DNA from: Nocardioides sp. BP30
Lineage (GTDB): Bacteria; Actinomycetota; Actinomycetes; Propionibacteriales; Nocardioidaceae
Assembly: GCF_029873215.1 (NCBI RefSeq)
Contig: NZ_CP123620.1
Location: 2,976,001-3,040,000 of the forward strand
DNA length: 64,000 bases
Direction: 5' to 3'
Positions 8,973-17,447 of this stretch are shown here, piece by piece. Every line of letters starts with the position of its first letter. Position 1 is the stretch's first letter. The position numbers were made by a program, and so were the translations under genes. Under the pieces are notes generated by a model. That model was not told the DNA's origin, did not search any database, and saw only the letters and a program-made list of their open reading frames with translations.

Positions 8973-9998
8973 ATGGTCACGTTGCGAGACGTCGCTCGCG
9001 CGGCAGGGGTCTCGCCCGCGACGGCGTCGCGAGCCCTCGGCAATCCCGATGTCGTCGCCGCCGGCACCCGCGAGCGAGTGCTCCGGACCGCGCGCGAGCT
9101 CGGCTACCGGGCCAACCAGGCCGCCCGCGCCCTGGCGACCGGTGACAGCGGCATGATCGGGCTCGTCGTCCCTGACATCGAGAGTCCTTTCTTCGCCTCG
9201 ATCGCGAAGGGGGTGGATGCGCGTGCCCGCGAGCTCGGGTCCTCGGTGCTGATCGCCGACACCCAGGAGGACGCGGAGCTCGAGGCAGAGGTGGCGGGCC
9301 GCGTCCAGGAGCGGGTCGAGGGGGTAATCCTCTGCTCGCCGCGGATGGGTACGGCGGACCTCGGCGGGCTCGCCGACCTCGGCCCGACCGTGCTGATCAA
9401 CCGCGAGTCCAGCGACCTGCCCTCGGTCAGCTTCGAGACGCCGACGGGCGTTCGCGCCGCACTCGCGCACCTGCGTTCGCTGGGCCACCGGGTGATCGCG
9501 TACGTCGGCGGTCCGCACTCGGCCTGGGCCGACGCCGAGCGCCGATCGGCGCTCCACGCGGTGCCGGGGCTCAGGATCGTCGACCTCGGCCACCACCGGC
9601 CGGTGCACGACAGCGGCGCCGCGGCCGTCGATACCGTCATGGCGTGCGGCGCGAGCGCCGTGCTCTGCTACAACGACCTGGTGGCCGTCGGCCTCGTCCG
9701 CAGCCTCCAGAGCAGGGGCATCCGCGTTCCCGAGGACATCTCCGTGGTGGGCTTCGACGACATCGCGCTCGCAACGCTGACGGCACCGGCGCTGACCACC
9801 GTCAGGCTGCCCTGGGCGGCCGCGGGGCGCGTCGCCGTGGATCTTCTGCTCGGCGCCGGGGAGGACGCCGGGGAGGACGCCGGGGAGCCGGCGGCCGGAC
9901 GGGCCCCCCGACGCGTGCGGCTGGGGGTCGAGCTGGTGGTCCGGGAGTCGACGGGCGTCGGCCCGGAACGCGCTGTCCCGCCCCTCCCCGAGGCCTGA
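8973..9998 (+). CDS. LacI-family transcriptional regulator of the glucuronate operon
   Basis: 341 residues from ATG 8973. The N-terminus VTLRDVARAAGVSPATASRAL is a textbook LacI helix-turn-helix, followed by a hinge (YRANQAARAL) and a periplasmic-binding-protein-like sensor domain. The C-terminal domain contains the family block DISVVGFDDIALA. A shadow in-frame start lies 28 codons upstream, but the helix-turn-helix should begin within a few residues of the true start. It probably represses uxaC-kdgK-uxuB-uxuA until a pathway sugar acid binds. Near the C-terminus a 12-base unit GCCGGGGAGGAC is tandemly repeated (9855-9878), encoding GEDA repeats that could vary by slippage. Confidence 0.93.
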   Translation: MVTLRDVARAAGVSPATASRALGNPDVVAAGTRERVLRTARELGYRANQAARALATGDSGMIGLVVPDIESPFFASIAKGVDARARELGSSVLIADTQEDAELEAEVAGRVQERVEGVILCSPRMGTADLGGLADLGPTVLINRESSDLPSVSFETPTGVRAALAHLRSLGHRVIAYVGGPHSAWADAERRSALHAVPGLRIVDLGHHRPVHDSGAAAVDTVMACGASAVLCYNDLVAVGLVRSLQSRGIRVPEDISVVGFDDIALATLTAPALTTVRLPWAAAGRVAVDLLLGAGEDAGEDAGEPAAGRAPRRVRLGVELVVRESTGVGPERAVPPLPEA

Positions 9999-10078
9999 CC
10001 GCGCACGTCACCCCATGAACGCCGCCCACCAACGCCGCCCACCAGCGCTGCGCTCCGGCGACGACGTACGGTCGTGCT

Positions 10079-10507
10079 GTGCGTCCTGTGCTGAGCACCC
10101 GCGTGGCCGTTCCCGCCTCCGTGGCGTGGGAGGAGTTGGTCGACCTCTCCGCGTGGCCGCAATGGGGTCCCACGCTCCGCTCCGCGGTGCTCGACGACGG
10201 AAGCGGTCGGCTCCACCCCGGAGCCACCGGGCGGATCACGACGACGGTGGGTCTGGGCCTCCGGTTCGAGATCGACGGGTGGCACGAGGACGAAGCGACC
10301 CGATCGTGGTCGTGGCGGGTGGCCGGCGTGCACGCCACCGAGCACTCGGTCCATGCGCTCACGTCCGGGACGTGCCGGGTCGCGATGAGCGTCCCCTGGT
10401 GGGCGCCCGCCTATCTCGCCGTGGTCGGGGCGGCGCTGCGACGGATCCGGCACCGTCTCGAGGACGCCGACCGGGCCGGGCTCGGTCACGGTCCTCGGTC
10501 GAGGTAG
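10079..10507 (+). CDS. SRPBCC/START-fold protein (polyketide cyclase-like)
   Basis: 142 residues from GTG 10079. The pattern is a small helix-grip fold: it opens LSTRVAVPASVAWEELVDLSAWPQWGP, where the D-x-x-x-W-P-x-W motif is typical of the polyketide cyclase/dehydrase branch, and ends in a long C-terminal helix (LAVVGAALRRIRHRLEDAD). Such proteins bind hydrophobic ligands; the substrate is unknown. It stands alone, codirectional with the LacI gene and convergent with the adhesin-sortase gene. The 167 bases after it (10508-10674) hold no gene I can support. Confidence 0.78.
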   Translation: MRPVLSTRVAVPASVAWEELVDLSAWPQWGPTLRSAVLDDGSGRLHPGATGRITTTVGLGLRFEIDGWHEDEATRSWSWRVAGVHATEHSVHALTSGTCRVAMSVPWWAPAYLAVVGAALRRIRHRLEDADRAGLGHGPRSR

Positions 10508-10674
10508 GTCAGCCCCCGCTCGGCCAACCGCTGACCCATGTCGTCGATGTCCAGGCGCTCCCCCGCGCGACCTGGACCACGGCTGGTCGGCGGCGCTCGA
10601 GGCCACCGGGCGCGCACGGGCCGAGGCCGTCGGCGCGCTCCCACGGGTGCGCGGCTCCGCCGTCGAGCGCGGGG

Positions 10675-13600
10675 TCAGGGGCCGGCCACGGCCACCGGTG
10701 CGGCGACCACCACCCGATAGCGGGTGTAGTGGAAGTGGCCGTTGGGATAGACCACCCGGTCGGTGCAGCTGACCAGCACGAGGCGGTGGCGTCCGGTGGT
10801 GTCGAAGAAGCGACGCGGCAGCGCCGCGCCCCGGGCGTAGGACGCGGTGTGAGTGACGTCGAACCGGTAGACACGGCCACCGTGGGAGATCGTCACGATC
10901 CGACCGCGACGGGCCCCGGAGAGCTGGTTCATGGCGCCGGGTCGGTCATGCCGGTCGGAGACGTGGCCGGCGATGACGGTCGTGCCGATCAGGTCGCCGA
11001 CCCCCGCGGAGCGACCCAGCCAGCCGACGTCGGCAACGTCTCGCGGGAGGGTCATATGGTCGCGGGAGATCCTCTCCCTGGTCACCGGCGCGTCGAGCCC
11101 GATGGAGCGCATCGCGACCACGAACGGCGTACGACGTGCGCTGACCGGCATGGTGAGGGTGCCGGAGAAGCCGCCGTCGATGATCGGAGCGGTATAGCTG
11201 CGCTTGGCGACCGTCGTGGTCTCGGCGCTCTGCCCGCAGGGGTGGGTGGCCGCTCGGTTGGCGGCGTCGGCGAGGGTGGTGACCTGCCAGGTGTACACGC
11301 CCGGCTTGCGGAGGTGGACCTTGGGTGAGTGGCTGGTACCGCTGACGGCGTGCCAGGTGATGGTGCGCGCCAGGTGCGCGGGGGTGCATGCGGCGCGGGC
11401 TCGTGAGGGGAACGGGCCGTAGAGCCGCGCCTGTGCGGTGAGGCCCGAGCTGGCAGCGCTGCCGCTGACGTCGCTGAGGTGCACGCGGTCGTAGAACCCG
11501 GTGCCGGGTGCGACGCGCCTCGCCGAGGTGTGCGTGGTGAGGTGGGGGGTTCCCGGCCCGAGCGGAGGAGCCGGTTCGGCTTGGGCGGTGTTGACGACTG
11601 TGCACACGATGTCCTGCCCCAGGGTGGCCGAGATGCTGTCGTCGCCGGTCTGCTCGGCGCCCACGCAGTCCCAGCCACCGGCCTCGTATCCGCTCGGGCC
11701 GGTGGACTCGCTGAGCGTGTAGTCGCCCAGCGCGATGGTCTGGTCGGTGATGGCGGTGCTGCCGCCCGGCCCGGTGACGGTGCTCGGGCCGGTGGCGGTG
11801 AGGTTCCAGTCGGAGGGGACGCCGGTACGGCCGGTGTCGGCGTTGTCCACGACCTTGACCAGGGTCAGGTGGGTGGTGCAGCGGACGGTGTTGGTGATCG
11901 TGTAGTGGTTGGCGCCCGGGTTGAGCGACGCGGTGTAGGGCACCGGCGCGTCGAAGGTGTCCCCGCGTACCTCGGTGACGGCCTGCGAGACCAGGGCGCA
12001 TCCGGGACGGTCCACCGTGGCCGTCTCGTCCAGGGTCGGGGTGTCGCCGGCCTCGTACCCGTTGGCGGTGACGCCCCAGCCGAGGTCCTCGGGTAGGCCG
12101 TCGACGGGACTGGTCACCGTGAGCTGCGACTGGAGGAAGCCGGGTTGGCTGCCGTCGGGGACGGTGGTGACGCTGGTGCCCGTGTCGATCGTCCAGAGCT
12201 TGTCGACCGAGAGGCTGGCTTCGGGTGGGACCGACGGTGGCCGGTTGTAGAGGGTGCAGGAGATCGCTGCCTGCGAGACGGCGGTGAGGGTGAATCCCGG
12301 ATGGGTGGCCGAGCCGGTGTTGGTGACCGGGACGGACGCGCCGGTGCTCAGGTTGGTGCACACGGCGTTCGCTCCGCCCTGGGTGACCAGCGTGTATCCG
12401 GTCTGCTGGGTCTCTTCGAAGGTGGCGGGTCCGGTCTCGGCGCCGCCGGAGAAGACCAGATCGAAGTTCACGCTCCCGGTGCCGTCATCGGTGGTGGTCG
12501 CGGTGGTGGGGGTCACCGCGAGGTTGGGGCTGCCCGCCGCTTGGAAGGCCCAGCCCTCCGGTGCTGGCACCGCTCCGGTGACGTCCTCGCCGGTGTTGGC
12601 GGAAGGGACGATCTGCTTGACGACGCTGATCGACCCTTCGCAGGAATCCAAGGCGATGGCGTGCAGGGCGGTGGCCGCGGCGGCGTAGCTCGGCTCCTGG
12701 AAGTAGTCGGCCGTGTCGGGGTTGCTTCCGTTGTACGCGGTCGCGCCGGAGATCGCGCGCAGGTTCAGGGCCGTGTTGCCGTCCGTCACACCCGCACCGA
12801 CGCCGAGGGCGACGACGCGGGTCCCTTGGGCCTTGAGTGCGTTGGCGGAGAAGACGGCCTCCTCGTCCTCACGAACACGGTCGTTGCTGCCCGAGCCCTG
12901 CGCGCCGTTGCCGCCCACCCGGGTGCCGTAGTTCGTCGGGTTGCCGTCGGTGATGACCACAGCGAGGTCGTAGTGGTCGGCGGCATTGGCCGCCGACGCG
13001 ATGCCGCGGTCCCAGTTGGTGCCGCCGCCGGCCGCCCAGCCGGCGTACCGACCCTTGACGGTGGCGGCTCCGGCAGCCGTCGAGACCGGCTGCAGGGAGG
13101 GATAGTTCGCGCTGGCACCGGTGGCCGGGGAGGTGTAGGAGAAGGAGAAGACCGACATCCGCGAAGGAGTGCCGACCAGGCTGTCGACGAAGCTGTCCGC
13201 TGCGCCCCTCAGGTTCGGCAGGTCGGAGCCGACCGACCCGGACAGGTCGAGGATCAGGGCGACGTCGAGGCCGCACTTGGCGGGAAAGGCGGGATTGTCC
13301 CGCGACTGCTGCCACACCCCGCCCGAGGACTGGCGCTGCGTCGTCGCGGTGCCGAGATCGGTCATGAAGTCGCTGCCGGAGCGGTAGGTGGTGCCCGCTC
13401 GCAGCTGTGCGCCGGTCCGGAACCGGTAGGTGGCCACCAGGGAGGTGCTCGCATCCGAGGAGCCGACCCGGAGACGGGGGTTGGTGTACCAGCCGGCCGG
13501 CGCGGAGACCTGGGAGACCCAGAAGCGGCGGTCGCGGTTGGCACCACGGGTCTGCGTGTCGGGCACGACGAAGCTGCAGTCGCCGGCCGCGTCGGAGGTA

Positions 13601-13881
13601 CAGGTCGACCACGGCTGGTCCACGGCGGCGCCCGCGGTGCCGGCGTCGTCGACCAACAGCTGCAGCACCACGCCCGCGAGCGGGCCGACAGCTCCGCTGA
13701 CCTGGCGATCGCCCCCGACCTCGACGGTGAGGACGGCATCGTTCCCGGTCGGCGTCGGCACGGCCCCGTCCGCCGAGCTGCCCGTCAGCGACGCGAGACC
13801 GGCCAAGCCCGGCAGACACAGCGCGAGGACCCAGCCGATCAGCGGGCGACACCTGGCGCCGGCGACATTGCGTACACCCAT
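10675..13881 (-). CDS. surface adhesin fused to a sortase: signal peptide, VWA, prealbumin-like repeats, C-terminal class E/F-like sortase
   Basis: 1068 residues in one uninterrupted frame from ATG 13881 (GGGAG 5 bases upstream). Order: signal peptide (about 1-40, hydrophobic run LIGWVLALCLPGLAGLA); an Ig-like region; a von Willebrand A domain (about 205-410) with an intact metal site DLSGS at 212-216 and VVITDGNP; then at least three repeated beta-rich modules resembling prealbumin-fold pilin domains (starting near SISVVKQIV, ASLSVDKLW and LTLVKVVD). A Cys-containing linker follows, and about the last 180 residues are a sortase domain with TVIAGH (His near 973), LVLVSC (Cys near 1039) and YTRYR (Arg near 1054-1056). 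It has no LPXTG tail. Sortases are normally separate 200-300 residue enzymes, so one chain carrying both adhesin and transpeptidase is odd. It may crosslink itself or anchor a partner; this is inference. Confidence 0.85.
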   Translation of the reverse strand: MGVRNVAGARCRPLIGWVLALCLPGLAGLASLTGSSADGAVPTPTGNDAVLTVEVGGDRQVSGAVGPLAGVVLQLLVDDAGTAGAAVDQPWSTCTSDAAGDCSFVVPDTQTRGANRDRRFWVSQVSAPAGWYTNPRLRVGSSDASTSLVATYRFRTGAQLRAGTTYRSGSDFMTDLGTATTQRQSSGGVWQQSRDNPAFPAKCGLDVALILDLSGSVGSDLPNLRGAADSFVDSLVGTPSRMSVFSFSYTSPATGASANYPSLQPVSTAAGAATVKGRYAGWAAGGGTNWDRGIASAANAADHYDLAVVITDGNPTNYGTRVGGNGAQGSGSNDRVREDEEAVFSANALKAQGTRVVALGVGAGVTDGNTALNLRAISGATAYNGSNPDTADYFQEPSYAAAATALHAIALDSCEGSISVVKQIVPSANTGEDVTGAVPAPEGWAFQAAGSPNLAVTPTTATTTDDGTGSVNFDLVFSGGAETGPATFEETQQTGYTLVTQGGANAVCTNLSTGASVPVTNTGSATHPGFTLTAVSQAAISCTLYNRPPSVPPEASLSVDKLWTIDTGTSVTTVPDGSQPGFLQSQLTVTSPVDGLPEDLGWGVTANGYEAGDTPTLDETATVDRPGCALVSQAVTEVRGDTFDAPVPYTASLNPGANHYTITNTVRCTTHLTLVKVVDNADTGRTGVPSDWNLTATGPSTVTGPGGSTAITDQTIALGDYTLSESTGPSGYEAGGWDCVGAEQTGDDSISATLGQDIVCTVVNTAQAEPAPPLGPGTPHLTTHTSARRVAPGTGFYDRVHLSDVSGSAASSGLTAQARLYGPFPSRARAACTPAHLARTITWHAVSGTSHSPKVHLRKPGVYTWQVTTLADAANRAATHPCGQSAETTTVAKRSYTAPIIDGGFSGTLTMPVSARRTPFVVAMRSIGLDAPVTRERISRDHMTLPRDVADVGWLGRSAGVGDLIGTTVIAGHVSDRHDRPGAMNQLSGARRGRIVTISHGGRVYRFDVTHTASYARGAALPRRFFDTTGRHRLVLVSCTDRVVYPNGHFHYTRYRVVVAAPVAVAGP

Positions 13882-14059
13882 CCCGAACTCCCGAGTCCAG
13901 ACCCGGCGAAGCGGCGTTGAATGACACTGCGCTCCGAGAGGCACTTCCGAGTCGCGGAACACCTTCGCCGAGCGGCTCCGCCTTCCGAGCACCCTAGGAC
14001 CGGACCCTGCGCCCGCATCCTCCCCGGAAACGGGTGATCGCCGATCCGCCGGGAGGCCG

Positions 14060-15880
14060 CTACTGCGTCAGCCGGCGGACGCTCAGGTGCTTGGTGTGCC
14101 CGTTGCGGTGCAGTGTCGCGATGTGCAGACGTCGGCCCACTGTCTCATCGCCGGTGTGCCCGCGCGTCCACGCGGCGTAAGCAAGCCGTAGCCGGCCACG
14201 CGTGTCGATGAAGGCGTCCGCGCCGCCCGGGCCGGAGATCGCGCCCCGGGAGGCCAGGAGCGGGCTCGAACGGGGCTTGGTGCACGGGCCGGCGAGGGAG
14301 CCGCAGACGGCGTACCCGGTGGCGTAGTGGCCGGTCTGGTAGCGATTGGCGGAGTAGAAGAGGTAGAGCGTGCCGCGGTAGCGGATCATCGACGGGTTTT
14401 CCATGATGACGCCCTCCCACGGCTGGGTGAAGGTGAGCAGGTCGTGCCGTCGGCTCCCCTTCGCCCATCCGGTGCCCGCATTGTTCAGGCGCCTGATAGC
14501 GAGCTGGGCGCGCCGTCGGTGAGGGATCCCCTCGGCGGCCCACACCAGGTAGGCGTGGTGGGTGTGCGGGTCGACGAACACGTCGGGGTCGATGACGCCG
14601 AACGGCGTGGACGGGTCGCACAACAACGGCCTGCTGCGTGCCCGGTACGGGCCGGCCGGGTCGGAGGAGACGGCCAGACCGATGCAGGAGTGCCGTCGAT
14701 CACCGGAGGTGGTCCGGGTGGCCGCGGAGAACGCGACGACGTACCGGTGCTTGTGCACGCGAGCCAGCGACGGCGCCCACTGCGAGATCCGCTCCACGTT
14801 CTCACGCCTGGCGAAGCTCGCGGCCCACTCGGGTGCCTTCGTCAGGGCCTCGTTGTAGCTGCGCCAGCTCGAGTAGTCGTAGTAGTTCGGCAGCGCGGCC
14901 CGGGGCTGCCAACGCTCGAGGTTCGCGCTGGTCATCACCGGCAGGTTGAGGTTCGACTGGGTCGTCGAGGCGGCGTAGTACGTCTTGCCGACCCGCATCA
15001 CCGTCGGGTCGGCGAAGCCGCCCCGGTAGTCGGTGATGGTCGGGGAGAACGAACGGCTCGTGCTGTAGCGGATCTGCTTCCGCGCCATCCAGGCGGGCAC
15101 TCGCACCGGTGCGGTCGTCGTGGGGGCGAGGACCCAGGTCACTCCGGCGTAGGAGACCGGACGGACCTGAGGGGTCGGCGCGCCGGCTGGAGTGAGGGTC
15201 AACGGCGAGGTGGCCGGGACGGTGACCACACCGGAGAAGACGCCGGCGGCGTTCGCGCGCAGGGTCACGGCCGGGCTGGCCGCGCCGCCCGCGCGCACCG
15301 TCACCTGTCCCTGCGGGAACGTCGCGTGGGTGCCGTCGTCATGCTCGGCGTACAGGGTGCCCGTGACGCGGACGTGGGCTCGGTGGTCTCCCGGGACGCC
15401 GTACGGCGCGGAGACGCTCACGCCTGAGACCCAGACCCTGCAGGCCCGGTAGGTGAGGTCGAACGAGTGCGAGTAGCCCTCGCCGCTGACCTCGATCGCG
15501 CCGACCGGGCGCGCCAGGGTGCGGGCGACGCGGCCGTCGTTCGCGGTGGCTGCGTCGATGTGGCCGGTCTTGACGCCGTGGGAGTACCAGTCGAGCGTGT
15601 AGGGGCTGTGGCTGAGTGCTTCGCCGGTGGCCCGGTTGCGGAACTGGACGTCGATGCTCGTCGGCTGCGGGCACACGCTGATCGTGCTCGTGCTCCCGTT
15701 CGCGGCTGCGGCGGTGGCGCCGTCGACCGAGACGGAGACCACCGTCGGGTTCGTCCCAGCGTCGGCAGGTCGGCTTTCGGCGCCGGCGAGGATGACGAAG
15801 GTGGTCACCAGGACGGTGAGGCAGATGAGGCTTGCGGTGCAGAGGCGGCGTAGACGGGCGAGCGAGTGGAAGCTGGTCAC
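14060..15880 (-). CDS. secreted glycoside hydrolase, GH43-like beta-propeller
   Basis: 606 residues from GTG 15880, which places a signal peptide (LARLRRLCTASLICLTVLV, then an ADA cleavage region) at the N-terminus; an in-frame upstream start (15985) would bury that signal. Residues about 40-290 are a beta-sandwich-rich part. The C-terminal 300 residues look like the five-bladed propeller of GH43/GH32-type enzymes: GFADPTVMRVGKTYY supplies a putative base Asp, VIDPDVFVDPHTHHAYLVW a modulating Asp, and MENPSMIRYRGTLYLFYSAN a possible acid Glu. The natural substrate, perhaps an arabinan or xylan side chain, cannot be read from the sequence. The stop is 178 bases from the adhesin-sortase start, same strand. 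Confidence 0.82.
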   Translation of the reverse strand: MTSFHSLARLRRLCTASLICLTVLVTTFVILAGAESRPADAGTNPTVVSVSVDGATAAAANGSTSTISVCPQPTSIDVQFRNRATGEALSHSPYTLDWYSHGVKTGHIDAATANDGRVARTLARPVGAIEVSGEGYSHSFDLTYRACRVWVSGVSVSAPYGVPGDHRAHVRVTGTLYAEHDDGTHATFPQGQVTVRAGGAASPAVTLRANAAGVFSGVVTVPATSPLTLTPAGAPTPQVRPVSYAGVTWVLAPTTTAPVRVPAWMARKQIRYSTSRSFSPTITDYRGGFADPTVMRVGKTYYAASTTQSNLNLPVMTSANLERWQPRAALPNYYDYSSWRSYNEALTKAPEWAASFARRENVERISQWAPSLARVHKHRYVVAFSAATRTTSGDRRHSCIGLAVSSDPAGPYRARSRPLLCDPSTPFGVIDPDVFVDPHTHHAYLVWAAEGIPHRRRAQLAIRRLNNAGTGWAKGSRRHDLLTFTQPWEGVIMENPSMIRYRGTLYLFYSANRYQTGHYATGYAVCGSLAGPCTKPRSSPLLASRGAISGPGGADAFIDTRGRLRLAYAAWTRGHTGDETVGRRLHIATLHRNGHTKHLSVRRLTQ

Positions 15881-16226
15881 GTATCTCGAGCTGTTGCGGG
15901 CTCGGGGCGAGCCGAGCTGGGTGGGCGGTCGGGTGCGCTGGCCCGGGTGGAGTGGCCCGCGCGAGCGACGCCGCCGCGCCGGCACCGGGTCGAAACGTCG
16001 GTGCGCCGCGGTGGGCTACGGCCGGTCGTGCACGCAGTGCCCGTGACCGCGGCCCGTCGGTGCCGCCACGGGACAGTATCAAGGACCAAGGTCCCCATCC
16101 CGGTTGCCGGCGTCGTGCGTGTCGGCCACCGAGCGGGAGCACGCAGCGACCGTGCGCGCCCGGCGCGCAGCACGACAGCAAAAGGGCCCCTGGTCTGCAT
16201 CTCAGCAGGTCAGAGAGCCTCTTTCC
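15881..16226. other. gene-free stretch upstream of the GH43 gene
   Basis: I see no convincing gene here in either direction. Its left end holds the untranslated or extended N-terminal codons of the GH43 gene. At 16077-16098 there is a promoter-like stretch on the minus strand (extended -10-like TGATACT) that could serve the GH43 gene. At 16178-16195 a run AAAAGGGCCCCT, when read on the minus strand, gives GGGGCCC followed by TTTT, resembling a terminator for transcription coming from the tRNA-Asn side. Confidence 0.4.
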
Positions 16227-16262
16227 GCTCCCCGAGTGGGACTCGAACCAACAACCGTCCGA
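16227..16262 (-). repeat. duplicated 3' end of tRNA-Asn (attachment-site-like direct repeat)
   Basis: 36 bases match 17447-17482 with a single mismatch (G for T at the twelfth position) and in the same orientation. The matched part is the 3' half of the tRNA-Asn gene 1.2 kb away: anticodon-stem 3' strand, variable loop, T arm and acceptor 3' strand plus discriminator. The 5' half of the tRNA is absent, so this is a fragment. A displaced copy of a tRNA 3' end is the classic footprint of site-specific integration. The bracketed segment is 16263-17446. Confidence 0.85.
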
Positions 16263-16403
16263 GTAGATCTACACGCGATCACGCACGACCACAGCGCTCG
16301 CTTTCACCGCTCAACAACTACCCGAATCAGCGTGCTGACCGGACGCCGAATCACACGAGATTGACGACTAACTCGTCAGTTCTTCGTCAATCCGTTCGGC
16401 CGA

Positions 16404-16982
16404 TCATTCGACGGTCACCCGCAGCGGCGAGCGGAAGGCGTCTCGGAGTCCCACCGGGACGTCCTCGGCGCGCTCGTAGACGATAAAGCCGTCGCTCCCC
16501 GAGCCGTCGCTCGACTCCGAGTAGGAACCTCTCGCCTCGATCTCCGCCCTGATCGACAGCGAGCGAGCGTCGTATGCCTCCATCGCCGCATCGAAGCCCT
16601 CCTGGGGCGCATCGGCCACGAGCAGCCACCATCCATCGGCATCCACTTCGACGGTCCAGGCTCCGCCGTACAGCTCGATCCGGACCCGCGCGCGTGGTTG
16701 TGCCCGCCCGTAGGCATACACCTGGTAGCCGCCGGACTCGCCGTAGGACGGCGAGCCGCCGTCGTACGGATAGTCGACGTCATCGTGGGAGCTCAGCTTC
16801 TCCCACCCTGTGGCACCGCGCTCGAAGAGGCCCAACTCGACCTCACGGAAGTCGCTGTTCAGGTCGTCGAACCGAGCCGCATAGTCGCCACAGAAGAGCA
16901 CCCGTCGGACGACTCCGTACCTCGGATTGTCAGATATCCACAGGACGTCGTTTTCCGACGCTGGAGACGTGGGCTTCGCCAT
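16404..16982 (-). CDS. hypothetical acidic protein in the tRNA-Asn island
   Basis: 192 residues from ATG 16982 (MAKPTSPASENDV). I do not recognise the family. The protein is rich in Asp, Glu, Ser, Gly and aromatic residues, lacks a signal peptide or membrane segment, and contains a Ser/Asp/Gly run (YSESSDGSGSDGF) before a C-terminal FIVYERAEDVP segment. It looks like a compact soluble beta-rich protein. It lies between the two tRNA-Asn-derived repeats, so it may be cargo of a former integrated element. Codon use is a little less GC-extreme than its neighbours, for example GAT, ATC and CGA usage. Longer in-frame starts (to 17195) exist but their translation looks like noise. Confidence 0.6.
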   Translation of the reverse strand: MAKPTSPASENDVLWISDNPRYGVVRRVLFCGDYAARFDDLNSDFREVELGLFERGATGWEKLSSHDDVDYPYDGGSPSYGESGGYQVYAYGRAQPRARVRIELYGGAWTVEVDADGWWLLVADAPQEGFDAAMEAYDARSLSIRAEIEARGSYSESSDGSGSDGFIVYERAEDVPVGLRDAFRSPLRVTVE

Positions 16983-17154
16983 GCGCACAGTCTGCCGCCT
17001 TGCGCGACACACCGCCTTCTGGTTGATGCCTTGCGCCGCAGTCACCGTGATCTCGCCTGCCCACGCTGCGGGACGAACCTTCTCGAAGAGTCCAACCGCC
17101 TCCGGAACGACCTCGACACGCGGCACAGAGCGCGCTCCAGCGTCTTGTCCGCAG

Positions 17155-17321
17155 TCAAGGAGCCTGCGGGTCATGGGTCGGCACGTCGTCGTCATCCATG
17201 ATCATCCGGTTGAGCCAGTCACCGTCGTACTCGATAAGGCCGGGTACGTGAAGAGGAAGACCGTGCCGACAGGAGCGGCTGCCGCGACGGTGCTGCCCAC
17301 CGCGAAGCCGAACCTGACCAT
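17155..17321 (-). pseudogene. possible frameshifted small membrane protein
   Basis: From ATG 17321 one frame reads a hydrophobic helix (FGFAVGSTVAAAAPVGTVFLF). Near the codons for TYP the sense-like text moves to another frame and continues GLIEYDGDWLNRMIMDDDD to a TGA at 17155. The two halves together would make a plausible protein of about 55 residues with one membrane segment and an acidic tail. A single indel around 17240-17250 would explain this. It lies inside the tRNA-Asn island. It could equally be chance; no homologue is known to me. Confidence 0.3.
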
Positions 17322-17367
17322 GCTTGAGGCAGTCTGAGCGAGGGTTCTTCGTCAATAACTTGTCAAC

Positions 17368-17411
17368 AACGCAAAGAACCCCGATCCTTCACGGATTGGG
17401 GTTCTTGCGTT
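17368..17411 (-). terminator. terminator of tRNA-Asn
   Basis: A long inverted repeat (AACGCAAAGAACCCCGATCC at 17368-17387 with its near-complement 17393-17411) closes a 5-base loop about 36 bases beyond the tRNA 3' end on the minus strand. Stem length is about 19 bp with one mismatch and one bulge. The right-hand part, as read on the minus strand, is T-rich (GGGGTTCTTTGCGTTG), consistent with intrinsic termination. The 16983-17447 gap otherwise holds only the possible pseudogene. Confidence 0.75.
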
Positions 17412-17447
17412 CCTGCAGGTCAGCAGCGTCTTCACGCCTCCATCTTG

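Noticed and set aside
10508..10674. Short coding traces on both strands after the SRPBCC gene
   Set aside because: Fragments such as QRLAERGLTYLDRGP and ALEATGRARAEAVGAL look protein-like, but the frames break and no start with a ribosome site exists. Too short to call.
10675..13881. Adhesin and sortase as two genes merged by a sequencing error
   Set aside because: The frame is continuous without a stop, and no start codon with a ribosome site or signal peptide appears before the sortase part. The intervening linker also looks like real protein. Kept as one gene.
16081..16403. Riboswitch or small RNA next to the tRNA fragment
   Set aside because: A GC-rich terminator-like run and a promoter-like sequence are present, but no conserved riboswitch core can be recognised by eye.
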